Shown piece after piece: positions 46,250-56,185 of a stretch of DNA of 64,000 nt (within the stretch, counting starts at the first letter, position 1; every line of letters begins with the position of its first letter). The notes below the pieces were generated by a model. The model did not search any database and was not told where the DNA came from. It worked only from the letters and a program-made list of their open reading frames with translations. The stretch is from Lichina pygmaea. Taxonomy: Eukaryota; Ascomycota; Lichinomycetes; Lichinales; Lichinaceae. The position numbers and the translations under genes were made by a program. Location: contig OY730171.1 in assembly GCA_963422465.1 (NCBI GenBank), positions 3,038,001-3,102,000 on the forward strand, given 5' to 3'.

Positions 46250-46500
46250 GTCGGGCGTGCTGTCAGGTGGGCGCGCAGTCGGGCGCAGAGCCGGTGAGCG
46301 CGCAGTCAGGCGCGCAGTCGGTGGGCACGCTGTTGGGCGCGCAGCTGGTGGGCGCGCAGCTGGTGGGCGCGCGGTCGGTGGGCGTGCTGTTGGTGAGCAC
46401 GCTGTTGGTGGGCGCGCAGCCGGTGGGCGCGCTGTCGGTGGGCACGCAGCCGGTGGGCGCGCTGTCGGGCACGCAGTCAGGCGTGCAGTCGGGTGTGGAG
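46250..46500. repeat. GC-rich minisatellite in the copia fossil
   Basis: About a dozen imperfect units around GGTGGGCGCGCAGTCGG, alternating with GGTGAGCACGCTGTTGG-type units. Reading frames through it give Ala/Pro/Thr or Gly/Arg repeats on both strands. Confidence 0.8.
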
Positions 46501-47336
46501 CCGGGTCCTTCAAGTCCATGTGTGTTGACGTTGTGTGTGTCAGGTCAGAATCTGTCGCCGAGTCTGTCACCGAGACCTGCGGTGGGAAGGCTTGTGTTGA
46601 TGCCTCTTTCAATGGGTTGTACTCAATCACATACTGCCCGTAGCGCATCTCCGTGATGGCGTACGGGGTTGTTTTGTACATCAGCATCTGCAGATGACTC
46701 TGCGTGTCCCAATAGCCTCCGACATCCTTAAAACATCTATACGACACTGTGCTCGTCTGGAATGATGGGACGTATGCGACGTCTGAAAGAGAAGCAGTCT
46801 TCGTTCGACCTTGGGGGAGCTGGACCGTCATGTCGACAGTTCCGAATCCCAAGATAGCAATAGTCCGATCTCCAGCGTAGAGGTTGCTGTCAGATGCCGG
46901 TGTTAATGTACGAAAATGTCGACGATTGTTGCAGACATGCGTAGTTGCTCGACAGTCCAAAATAAAGCTATTACAGAGCACGTAATCCGTCCAGCCCGTC
47001 AAGTCTGTTGAGTATGCTGCCCCACCAACAATGTCCGCCGTGAACAATGCAGGAATGCCTGCTAGCTCTTCTGCCTGATCGGTGCACTCTCTGCTTGGCT
47101 CTTGAGAAGATTACGCACTCCACCCTCTGTTACGGGCTCTCTCAACAGCCTGTGTCAGCCCCTTGCTCCATTCTATCTTCTCACAGATTGTACGACTGAT
47201 TTCCTTATCTGCAATCCAGTTGCAACCCCTTTTCAACTCCACAAGGTAAGGGTAATCTGCAAAACAGTACATCTTGCCACACAAGCACTCTGTCCTGCAG
47301 TCCTGGTTCCCACGCTTTGTAGAGCTATTCATATGG

Positions 47337-47716
47337 TGTTAAGGCCCAGGCCGGAACGGCTGAGCCGGCCGAAGCGAGTGTACCGAGGTACACGGAACAA
47401 TGTTCACCCGAACCGGTGGACAAGACCAGCTTGACCACCTCGTCCAAGGTGGCAGAGGTGGACAAGGAGAGCGCTCCTCGACCACCTCGTCCACGCAGAA
47501 AGCTGATACCCCTCGGGGCAGACCCCCCCCCTCAGGCTCCTGTATATAAGAGAACCCAGATAGCCGGGGAGAATAGCTCTCCAGGCTGAACACATACAAC
47601 CAAAGACAATAGCAAGAGAGTTACCCCACTTGCTATTCATCTATTGAGTCCCTGCCCTTATTGTCCAGACACGTGGACCACCCACATTCTGTGTGAACAT
47701 GGACTGGCCCTTAACA
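47337..47716 (-). repeat. LTR of the copia fossil (380 bp)
   Basis: Bounded by an 8-bp inverted end pair, TGTTAAGG and CCTTAACA. It contains a TATATAAG box near 47544. No target duplication is seen around it, which fits an LTR still joined to internal sequence on one side. Confidence 0.65.
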
Positions 47717-47796
47717 GTTTCAGCCTCTAATGTATAGGACACCAGCTCAATACAATGGCAGATCCACGCAGCCCTACCTCTTCGCAGGCAACTACA

Positions 47797-47954
47797 TTCA
47801 AGGACCACTACTTTTGACAATCACCGGATTTTTGTCATAAGCCCTGGAAACCAGCCAAGCTCCACCCTGAAACCACCAAAACCTTAAGGTGAAAACCCAT
47901 CACTTTAAAAAACTCAACCTGTTTGTCAAAAGTTGTGATCCCAGACTCCACAAT
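47797..47954 (+). repeat. LINE 5'-UTR fragment, inverted relative to 56030-56185
   Basis: The sequence from TTCAAGGACC to the LTR edge matches, with scattered differences, the reverse complement of 56030-56185 (shared text includes CCTTAAGGTGAAAACCCATCAC and TGTTTGTCAAAAGTTGTGATC in shorter pieces). It stops exactly where the gypsy LTR begins at 47955, so the gypsy copy inserted into it. Confidence 0.65.
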
Positions 47955-48541
47955 TGTTGCGGTCCGTACCGTACCGTCCTATCCGAGTATAGGATTAGGG
48001 CGAGAGGCGGAAGGCGGGTTGGTTCTCGCAGGAGAGGAGTGTCAAGGAGCGCGAAGGGGTTTGGTGGACGTGGTGGTGGTGACACCTGATCAATGGCTTC
48101 GTACAAAAGGATTGTATTGAAGTAGATCTAGTTGTCTGGATCACAACATGAGTTGAAGACGATTGTTCCATAAGGGAACTATCGCCAGACTATATAGTGC
48201 TCAGTTCGTGAGCACAGTGAGCTCTGCTCACTTTGCTCACTTGTTCATGCACGCTGCGGCGAGCTGGGTGAGCTCTGCTCACTTTGCTCACTTGTTCATG
48301 CACGCTGCAGCGAGCTGGGTGAGCTCTGCTCACTTTGCTCACTGTTCATGCACGCTGTGGCGAGCTGGGTGAGCTCTGCTCACTCTGCTCACGCATATGC
48401 ATGCTGCGGCGAGCACCCCCTGGTTTGTCTCGCCGGTCACGTGACTGGTTCCCGTGTCACGCTGCCTGGTACTTCTGTCCAGTATCCTGTCTGCTGCTTT
48501 CTGTGAGTATATAAAGACTGTGTTCCTCCTGGGTCGTAACA
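47955..48541 (-). repeat. Gypsy 3' LTR (587 bp) with four-unit U3 tandem repeat
   Basis: Starts TGTTACGACCC and ends GCAACA on the minus strand. R-U5 matches the LTRs at 57425 and 63366 closely. The U3 carries about four 50-bp units at 48219-48412 (GTGAGCTCTGCTCACTTTGC and following), not found in the other LTR pair. The unit holds the near-palindrome GTGAGCTCTGCTCAC. Confidence 0.85.
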
Positions 48542-48584
48542 CTATCCTCCTCTCCATCTTTCATCGTCTTGATGAAATCTGGTC

Positions 48585-48899
48585 ATGCCTCCAAAGTCAC
48601 ATGCGACTGTTAGCCAAACTCAGCTTGCTGCTCAAATCCGCAATCGGGGTTTTGTTTCGCGTATGCCCTGCGACTTTTGTGTTCTCCGTGGTCGTCCATG
48701 CTTCCAGATGCTGGGAGAAGACGATAAGTTGAAATGTGCTGCGTGCACTCGGCGTGGAAGGTCTTGTGTCTCTGTGTCCTGGGAATCTCTGAACATGTCC
48801 CGGGACAACCTCTGTGAGGATGTGGCCGCTGACGAGGCAACGCGCGACGCACTCTTTGAACAACTTGCCACGGTGCAGGCTCGTCTGTCTCGGAAGTGA
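48585..48899 (+). other. Antisense cysteine-rich reading frame inside the minus-strand gypsy fossil
   Basis: Runs opposite to the element's genes, between chromodomain and 3' LTR. It shows CDFCVLRGRPCF, KLKCAACTRRGRSCVS and a coiled-coil-like tail (ATRDALFEQLATVQARLSRK). It corresponds to the frame at 62821-63252 in the other copy. Treated as part of a fossil element and partly degraded. Confidence 0.7.
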
Positions 48900-51080
48900 A
48901 AGGTGTTGGAGGGCGCCAAGGTCTGTGCGAGGCAGAAGCTTCAGTGCTTAGTGAAAGAGATGGAGTCAGATGGCGAGGATTTGACTTGATCAGTCATTGA
49001 CATGTCCCTCCTGCAGGCCGAGCTGTTCTATCCTGCTCCTGCCAAAACTGTCGCAGAAGAAGCTGGCAGTTCGTGAGGTTCTTGAGTGGTTCCCAGGTAT
49101 TTTCCAAGTCTGGGTATCCTTTCCACTTGACGAGGTATTGCTGACCTTTCCTAGCCAGGATCTGTTCAACTTCAAACTCTTGTTCTTCTTCAGGTTGATA
49201 ATGGAATATTTCCTGCAAGGGTGTGCTCTGGTCAGCTGGTTCAATCATCGATATATGAAAGTTTGGATGGACTCTGGCATCCCTTGGTAGTTGTATCTTG
49301 ATGTTGACTGGTCCTGTTTTCTCTTCGACTGACAATGGTCTGACCTTGATGTTGTCAAGTTTCTTTGTCTTTGGTTTTTTTGTTTTCCAATTTCTTGTGA
49401 GGAAGTAGACTTTATCCCCCTTCTTTAGCTGAGGTGCCATTTTCGGTTTCTTGTCCATTTGACATTGTATTCTTTCTGAGGTCTCTTGAAGATAGTGCCT
49501 CATCATTGTGTGTGTTTGTCGTAGGAGCTTGTCATGTTGGAGTGCTTTCTCCGTGTTTGGTGAAGCTCTGCTTGGTATCCCAATGTTCGCATGTTGTCCA
49601 AAATTGGCAAAAAATAGTGATTCCTTTGTTGAGTCTGATCTGTGCTGGTTGATTGCCAGCTGTGCCACCGGTAATAACTGTACCCAATTGCTGTGGGTCT
49701 GGTTGATGTAATGCTGTAAGTAAGTCTCCAGGACTTGGTTTGCTTGCTCTGTCTGGCTGTCGGTTTGTGGGTGATAGACCGTAGACATTTTGGGTTTTGT
49801 TCCTATGGCTGCACTGATTGTCTTCTAGTAGTTGGATGTGAAGAGTTTGTCTCTGTCTGTAATGATCGTGATTGGAACTCTGTGGTCTCTGACCAATCTG
49901 TCCAGTAAGAGGTGTCCCAACTGTTCTGCTGTGTGGGTCTCCTTGAATAGTACCACTATTAGATATTTTGTGAATCTGTCCACTATCACCATAATCAAGT
50001 TGTAGGTGATTCCTGTGACTGGGTCTTTAGACTTAGGTAGCTTCATGATGAAGTCCATTGACACGTCTTCCCACAGGCCTCTCGGTGTTGTGTTCGGGTG
50101 TCCTTCTCCATATGGCTTGTGTCTTCCGTGTTTGTTTTTCTAGCACAGTAGATATTTGCTGATGTAGCTTGTGACATGTTGTCAGAGGTTGATGACATTG
50201 TTCCCTGCCTGTTAGATAAAGTCTGTGGTCTTCGAGATTCCTGGGTGACTATGTACTGGATTGTTGTGGTAGTTCCTTATTAATTCTTCAGTGTCTTCTG
50301 CTGTGAGCTTGTTGATCTGTGGTCAAGGTACCAGGTTCCCTTGCTGGTCCTGCTGTAAGATCATTCCTTGGCGTTCATCATCTTCCATGTAGTCTTTTTG
50401 TCAGCTTAGTGTGTCTGCTCTCCTGTTGTCTTGTCCGGGAGTGTACAAGATCTTAAACTTGTGTTACCCTAGAAGTTCAGCCTATCTGACTTGCTGTCTG
50501 TTCAGCTTCTTGGTTGTTGTGAACATTGTCAGATTCTTGTGGTCTGTGAGAACAGTGAGCTCAGAACTGCTTTCCGCGTACACTCTCCAGTGTTCGAGTG
50601 CGTTGACGACTGCCAGTAGCTCTTTGTTGTGGATATCATAGTTTTGTTCCACTTGTGTTATTTTTTGTGAGTAGTAGGCAACTGGGTGCCACTTGCTGTC
50701 TGCCTGTTGGCATAAACATACTCCCACTGCCTGATCTGAAGCGTCTGTCTTGATTTGTGTCGGTTGGCCTGTCTTGAAGTTGAGGAGAACTGGTTCCTTG
50801 GCGCAAGCATCCTTGAGCTGCTAGAATACTTTTTATTGTCTCTCCATCCACCAGTACTCCACGTCCTTCTTTGTGAGTTCTGTCAGTGGTGTTGCCATCT
50901 GTGAGTTTTATTTTTATTTTTATTTGATTCTTACACTGGTAGTAGCTTTACAGCCATGCAGATCTTCTAGCTAATAGTGAACTCCTTCAGAAAACCTTTG
51001 AAGGGATAAAAACTGAAGGCAGGGTGTGACTAGGGAATGTAACAAAAGGAATCTTGAAGTTTCTGGTAAGAGAAGAGAAT

Positions 51081-54000
51081 CTAGGTATTGGATTGGGAAT
51101 AGTGGAGTTTGAAAGCTAGATTAAACTGGTTTAGTCTTTTCAAAGACATAAACCAGTACAAGAACTTCTGTAGTAGCTCTGGGTTTAAAATAATAGTGGT
51201 GAAGTCTTGGGGATTAAAAGAGACTTGTTGTCTTTGTCTTGAATAAAGAGAGCATGAAGAGGTGATATGTTTTGCAGTTTCTTCTGCTTGGCCACACACA
51301 CATAGTGGGGTAGGGAAGTCAGGAGCTCCAGCTCTGAAAAGAAAACTTGCCAGACCAATTCTTCCAGTCCTGATTTGCAGTAGCAGACTTGCCTCAGCTT
51401 TCTGTAACTCTTTGTAGAGCTTCAGATTGTTTTTGTGTGGCTTTTGACAGAAAGTCTGCCAGCCTGGATAGCTTCTTCTTTTCTTCTCTTCCCATTGGTC
51501 TTCCCACTCTTTAGTAAAGAGCTTTTGTAGTTCTTTCTTTGAACTAGCCTGGTTAGTAGTTATTTGACTTAACCAAGTGAATTTCCACTTAGGAGAGATA
51601 GTTGAGGATTCCTTTAAAGGTTTCTTCAAGAGAGAGGCATAGCTGGAAATAGTGGAAAAGATACTGTCAAGAAAGTATTTGAGAGGGGAGTTTTGAATAG
51701 AAGAAAGAAAACAGGCAGTGCGAAATTTAAAGTATAGGTCTAGAGGTAGAAGAAAAAGCTCACTCTCTAATAGAAAAGAAGGAGTGGCTTTGAAGGCACC
51801 CCCAATAAGTCTTAGGCATCTGTTTTGAAATGAAACAAGAGAAGAGATATTGGAGGATTTTCTTAGAGGGTTAAACCAGATCCCCACTGCATAGCTCAGT
51901 AGAGATCTCAGTATAGCAGTGTACACCAGACGTGATGTGTGAACTGGAAAGCCCCAAGTAGAATAGGAAGTTCTAGAAAGAGAAGAGAGTGCTTTCTGTA
52001 CTTTTTGAAGAATAATCCTCTGGTGTTTGTGCCAGTGGAGCTTTGCATCTAGGTACACTCCAAGTACTCGCACTTCTTCTTTTGGTTTGAGAATCACATT
52101 CCCCAGTCTGAGCTTGAGCTGAAGATTGTCTGATCTTCTTCTGGAAAAATGAAGTATTTCATATTTCTCAGGTGAGAAGACTATTCCATGTCTTGCAGCC
52201 CAGGATAGACATTTGTGGTGTGTGTTCTTTAACTTCAGAAGGTTACTTTTCAAGGAGTGACCAAAAGCAAGCAGATTTGTATCATCTGCAAACCCCAGGG
52301 CAGATACACCAGAAGAGGGAGTATGCACAGTCTCATGCAGTTCAGAAATGTAGAATAGAAAAAGAATAGGGGATAATGGAGAACCTTGAGGAACTCCACA
52401 ATGAATAGGAATAGAATAAGACTCAGAATCATCAAAGACAAGAGTGGTAGAGCGCTTATCACAGAAGGAGTAGATCCAGGAAGCTAGCCAGGCAGGTATT
52501 CCTTTTCTTTTCAGAATTTGCTGTAGTATCTTGGGGAGAACTCTGTCATAGGCTCCTGAGATATCCAGTGAGAGTAGGGATGCAACTATGCCTTCCTTCC
52601 AGACTTTTTCCACTTGGGAGGTTAGAAGGAAAAGTGCTGCTTCTGTGGATCTTCCTTTCCTAAAGCCCATCTGGATATCTGGCAATAGTCCAGCTTCTTC
52701 TGCTATCTTGCTTAGTCTGGCTGCAGCAATAGCTTCCATCAGCTTGCCTGTTGTGTTTAGCAGAGCTATAGGGCGCCAGGCTTTAGCTTGATTGTAGGTT
52801 CCCTTGCCAGGTTTCCTCAAGCAGACTGTTTTTGCACTCTTAAATCTTTCAGGGAAGTACTCCAGTTTCCAGCATGTTGAAGTCAGAATAGCTAGAGCTT
52901 GGCAGAACCTAGGCCCCAGAGCTCTCAGAAATCCATTTGGCAGCTTATCTCTCCCTCCTGCTGTGAAAGGTTTCTTCTTGGCCAGAATTTGCTCCACTTC
53001 TTCACATGTTACCTCCTGGGAGAGCTGTATCTCAGAGATAGTCTGGGAGCTTTCTGAGCCTGGTTCTGGAACTAGAGCTTTTGGAAAGAACTGTTGTGAG
53101 AAGGCTTTAGTCTTTTCCTCAAAGGTTTTGGCTATTCCTTCTTGTGTTTCCAGGTCAGGAACCAGAGGAAGATCAGGAGTCTTGTTGGCTTTGGACTTTC
53201 CCCACTTTGCAAGCTTCCATAACTTTGAAGAGCTGGCCAGCTCATGGATTTGGTGTCTGAAAGTGTTCTGTTTTCCATCTCTGACTGCCTTTTTCTTGAG
53301 CTTAGTTGCTTGCTCAAGTTCCTCTTGACTTGCTTGCCTTTTTTGCACTTTTCTTCTTACTCTTCTTTCCTCTTTAACCTTGTTTTGGATCTCTTGATTC
53401 CACCAGGGAACTGAGTGGCCAGATTGCTTCTGGAGCTGTGTGGATTTGCTTGCTATTTCTTGGAGAAAGTTGTCAAGATACTCCAAGTACTCATCCACTT
53501 CATATTTGTCTTGGGAGTGGAAGGGCAGGTGTAGCTTCTCACACTCTACTCTTGCAAGGTTTGAGTCCAGTGTTCTCCAGTTTCTTTCTGGTTTCCAGAT
53601 TTTCCTTGGAGGATCCAGGTCCAGGCAGGTTAGTACAGGTCTGTGGTCAGACCCATGAAAGAACTGAAGAGCCACTTTAGAGAAAATCAGAGAGTTAGAA
53701 AGAGAAGAAGAAATAAAAAACAGATCAATAGAAGAACATGGTTTTTCAGAAAGAGATCTTGCTCTGGTAGGGGTGAAAGGTGCAATAGCTAAATCCAGAT
53801 TTAAATCTTTCATTAGGTCTTGAAACTTGTTTGCAGTCTCAGAGTACAGTCTTCTTTTCTTTGACCAGTCTGGGTGGTGAAGATTTGAGTCTGTGAGAAG
53901 AATATGTTGTCCTTGTTCTTGTAAAGCATTTTGGAGTAAACAGAGAAGAGCTTCTGATGCCTCTGTGTAGTTTTCTTGACTTGATGGGGTGAAGTAGAGA

Positions 54001-54323
54001 TTATGTACCCAAAGAGAAGTAGAAGAGTTTTCCAAGTAGATTTCAAGAGAAACAAAGTCTTTATTCCAGAAGGTAGGATGAAGAGAAGAGAGTTTCAGAT
54101 TTTTATTAATAAGAAAAAGTGTTCTGCCAATCTCTGAACAGTAGAGAGGAAGAAAGGAAGAGAAAACAGTTGAAGTGCTTGTTTCTAGGTGAGGGTTTTT
54201 CCAGGGCTCTTGAAGTGCAATAATGTCCACCTCTTGGAGAGCTGAGGTTGCTAGCAGTAGCTCTTGGACTGATTGGCTTTTTTGCACATTATACTGGAGA
54301 AGTGTCAGCTTTGTGTCTTTCAT
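51081..54323 (-). CDS. LINE ORF2: endonuclease and reverse transcriptase
   Basis: One open frame of 1080 residues. The N-terminal 230 residues form an exonuclease-endonuclease-phosphatase domain: LTLLQYNVQKS, DIIALQEPWKNP, LLTDSNLHHPDW, PCSSIDLFFIS and HGSDHRPVLTCLDL. The reverse transcriptase follows (residues about 440-730): KAWRPIALLNTTGKL, GFRKGRSTEAALFLL, LSLDISGAYDRV, CGVPQGSPLSPILFLFYIS and the active-site motif GFADDTNLLAFG. Near the C-terminus a CxC-type zinc motif reads CVCGQAEETAKHITSSC. I see no clear RNase H block between them, although Tad elements often have one. The start codon overlaps the ORF1 stop as ATGA, which suggests coupled re-initiation. The protein would nick target DNA and reverse transcribe the element RNA. 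Confidence 0.93.
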   Translation of the reverse strand: MKDTKLTLLQYNVQKSQSVQELLLATSALQEVDIIALQEPWKNPHLETSTSTVFSSFLPLYCSEIGRTLFLINKNLKLSSLHPTFWNKDFVSLEIYLENSSTSLWVHNLYFTPSSQENYTEASEALLCLLQNALQEQGQHILLTDSNLHHPDWSKKRRLYSETANKFQDLMKDLNLDLAIAPFTPTRARSLSEKPCSSIDLFFISSSLSNSLIFSKVALQFFHGSDHRPVLTCLDLDPPRKIWKPERNWRTLDSNLARVECEKLHLPFHSQDKYEVDEYLEYLDNFLQEIASKSTQLQKQSGHSVPWWNQEIQNKVKEERRVRRKVQKRQASQEELEQATKLKKKAVRDGKQNTFRHQIHELASSSKLWKLAKWGKSKANKTPDLPLVPDLETQEGIAKTFEEKTKAFSQQFFPKALVPEPGSESSQTISEIQLSQEVTCEEVEQILAKKKPFTAGGRDKLPNGFLRALGPRFCQALAILTSTCWKLEYFPERFKSAKTVCLRKPGKGTYNQAKAWRPIALLNTTGKLMEAIAAARLSKIAEEAGLLPDIQMGFRKGRSTEAALFLLTSQVEKVWKEGIVASLLSLDISGAYDRVLPKILQQILKRKGIPAWLASWIYSFCDKRSTTLVFDDSESYSIPIHCGVPQGSPLSPILFLFYISELHETVHTPSSGVSALGFADDTNLLAFGHSLKSNLLKLKNTHHKCLSWAARHGIVFSPEKYEILHFSRRRSDNLQLKLRLGNVILKPKEEVRVLGVYLDAKLHWHKHQRIILQKVQKALSSLSRTSYSTWGFPVHTSRLVYTAILRSLLSYAVGIWFNPLRKSSNISSLVSFQNRCLRLIGGAFKATPSFLLESELFLLPLDLYFKFRTACFLSSIQNSPLKYFLDSIFSTISSYASLLKKPLKESSTISPKWKFTWLSQITTNQASSKKELQKLFTKEWEDQWEEKKRRSYPGWQTFCQKPHKNNLKLYKELQKAEASLLLQIRTGRIGLASFLFRAGAPDFPTPLCVCGQAEETAKHITSSCSLYSRQRQQVSFNPQDFTTIILNPELLQKFLYWFMSLKRLNQFNLAFKLHYSQSNT

Positions 54324-55285
54324 GCAGACATCTCAGCATCAAAGATCTTGAAGGAGTTAGCTGGTAGCTTTCCTCCAGAGTTGGCTGATCTTGAAGAAAG
54401 AATTTGCACTTCTGGGAGTGCACCTCTGAGTTGCTCTGAGCTTCTGCTTGGCTCAGCTGTTTTACATTTTTTCCCTCCTGGTAGAGACTGAGAGAGAGGG
54501 AAAGACATAACTGGGGGGGGTTGTAGAGCTGGAACAGAGGTAGCTGTTGGGATCTCATATTTTCCTGGGCGTGTGTTCCATGCTTCTCTTGCCTTTTTGG
54601 CTGCTTCCTGGCGTACTGGACAGACACTGGCCCAGGCTGGGTGAGCTCCTCTGCAGTTGCAGCATTTTGGCTTGAGAAGCTGTTCAGGAACTTGGCAGGC
54701 TCTCCTTTCATGCTGGCCTCCACAGGCACCACACACAGCTTTGTTCTTGCAGAAGTGTGCTTGGTGCCCATAGCCAAAGCACGTGAAACATTGTGCAATA
54801 ACTGTGTCTGCCAGAAAAGGTTCTGCTTCATGCATCCTGTGCCCCAGCACTAGCCCACTCTCAATCAAAAGATTGGCTTGTTCAGGGGTAGCCAGATCCA
54901 GGTGGAGAGAGGTAACTGGCTTCTTTTGAGCTATAGCCTTCTTAGACCAGTAGGCTCTCAGAATAGTGATTTGTTTGCTCAGAGATGGGTTGCTGTTCTG
55001 GATTATCTGGCAGGTTTTCTCCAGGTCTTCAGGTTGGATATCTTCTGTTCTGACTCCATGGATCAGAACTGGGAATCTCTTGGGCTGGATGGTTGCTTCC
55101 TTTGTGAAGATAGCTGATACCCAGGCAGGGTTTTTCTCTAGGAAGACTTTAGTCTCTTGGCTTTCTGTGTTAATAAGGATATCCCCTGAAGGAAGTTTCC
55201 TTACTGCTCTGACCTGCTTGTTGTAGGGGCTGGGTAGTCTGTCTTGAAGAGTCTGGAAAAGCTGGATGTGAGTTCTATTAGCCAT
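54320..55285 (-). CDS. LINE ORF1: gag-like nucleic-acid-binding protein
   Basis: From the ATG at 55285 it gives 321 residues. The reading frame stays open upstream to 55774 (163 more codons) without any ATG; that part is protein-like (KLVDSWIKTQPVPESILKSW, LTNRIFQKLENINKRLDKQE, PSYAQAVQKSIPAQIPLPAR), so the true N-terminus is longer and its start codon is lost, non-AUG or upstream in another frame. The C-terminal part holds CCHC knuckles: CFTCFGYGHQAHFC, CGACGGQHERRAC and CCNCRGAHPAWASVC. ORF1 proteins bind LINE RNA as a particle. It ends in ATGA shared with ORF2. A second, interrupted copy of this ORF lies at 57180-57424 and 63970 onward. Confidence 0.85.
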   Translation of the reverse strand: MANRTHIQLFQTLQDRLPSPYNKQVRAVRKLPSGDILINTESQETKVFLEKNPAWVSAIFTKEATIQPKRFPVLIHGVRTEDIQPEDLEKTCQIIQNSNPSLSKQITILRAYWSKKAIAQKKPVTSLHLDLATPEQANLLIESGLVLGHRMHEAEPFLADTVIAQCFTCFGYGHQAHFCKNKAVCGACGGQHERRACQVPEQLLKPKCCNCRGAHPAWASVCPVRQEAAKKAREAWNTRPGKYEIPTATSVPALQPPPVMSFPLSQSLPGGKKCKTAEPSRSSEQLRGALPEVQILSSRSANSGGKLPANSFKIFDAEMSA

Positions 55286-56185
55286 GTCAGGTGGCTGGAT
55301 ACCAGGATGTACAAGAACTTCTTTGAGAATTCTTGCAGGTAGAGGGATTTGTGCTGGAATAGATTTTTGGACAGCCTGGGCATATGATGGCTTGGCTTCT
55401 TGTTTGTCCAGCCGCTTGTTGATATTCTCCAGCTTCTGGAAGATTCTGTTGGTGAGGCCAGTAGAGCTAGACTGGGCTTCTGTAGAGAAGGAGTTCTTTT
55501 TGATATTTTCCCAGCTTTTCAGAATAGATTCTGGGACTGGTTGGGTTTTGATCCAGGAGTCTACTAGTTTGTAGTCATTCTGGAGAGCTGGTTGGAGGGT
55601 AGGAGAGCTGGACTGGGTGCTAGGCAGACTGGAAGCTGGTTGGGAGAGTATAGCTGGTGTAGCTCTGGTGTTACTTTCTGAAGAGGTGGGTTTTTTCTTC
55701 TTGGGAGCTATGTTAGAGATTGTTTGGCACTGGTTGGGTGTTTTCTGTCTGCAGAGTACTGCCAGAAAGAAGAGTCACCTGGTTTCCCAGCAGTAATAAT
55801 CTAGTCCTGGGACCAATCCCCAAGACTAGACTTTCCTGGGCAGCTTTTTCCAACTAAGCTCTGGGCAAAGCTAGAAGTATTAACCTAGACTAGGGACCAG
55901 ACCCCCTATCTAGACTTTCCTTGAGCCAAAGACTCTGCTAGCTCCAGAGTCAGTCAGACTCTAACCATTCCTCTTATCCTGAGACTCTCTCTCTGGTTGT
56001 GGGTAGATTGCTGGTTGTTGAAGAAGAAGATCGTGGATTCAAGATCACAACTTTTGACAAACAGGCGTGGTTCTCAAAGGTGATGGGTTTTCACCTTAAG
56101 GTTTGAGTGGTTTCAGAGAGGAACTCGGCTGTTTTCCAGAATATATGACAAATTGTGGTGTTTGTCAAAAATGATGGTCCTTGAA

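Larger units (their letters stand above)
46058..47716 (-). mobile_element. Ty1/copia retrotransposon fossil, partial
   Basis: Minus-strand element made of an LTR at 47337-47716 and an internal part to its left. Visible parts are a zinc-knuckle-like remnant near 47111-47332 (CLCGKMYCFADYPY) and an aspartic-protease-like region near 46950 (FILDC, HVCNNRRHF). Reverse transcriptase and a second LTR are absent, so it is a broken relic with several breaks. A GC-rich minisatellite has grown in it at 46250-46500. Confidence 0.7.
47955..50905 (-). mobile_element. Ty3/gypsy retrotransposon fossil, truncated at its 5' side
   Basis: Minus-strand copy related to the element at 57425. Order on the minus strand: part of RNase H, integrase, chromodomain, antisense reading frame, polypurine tract GAGAGGAGGATAG and 3' LTR (47955-48541). 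The upstream half is missing where the LINE 3' tail begins at 50906. Differences from the other copy are mostly C-to-T and G-to-A, often at CpA or TpG, as left by RIP. It is broken with many breaks and older than the 57425 element. Confidence 0.85.

Noticed and set aside
48219-48412. CRISPR-like or satellite array
   Set aside because: Four tandem units fully inside the U3 of a gypsy LTR.
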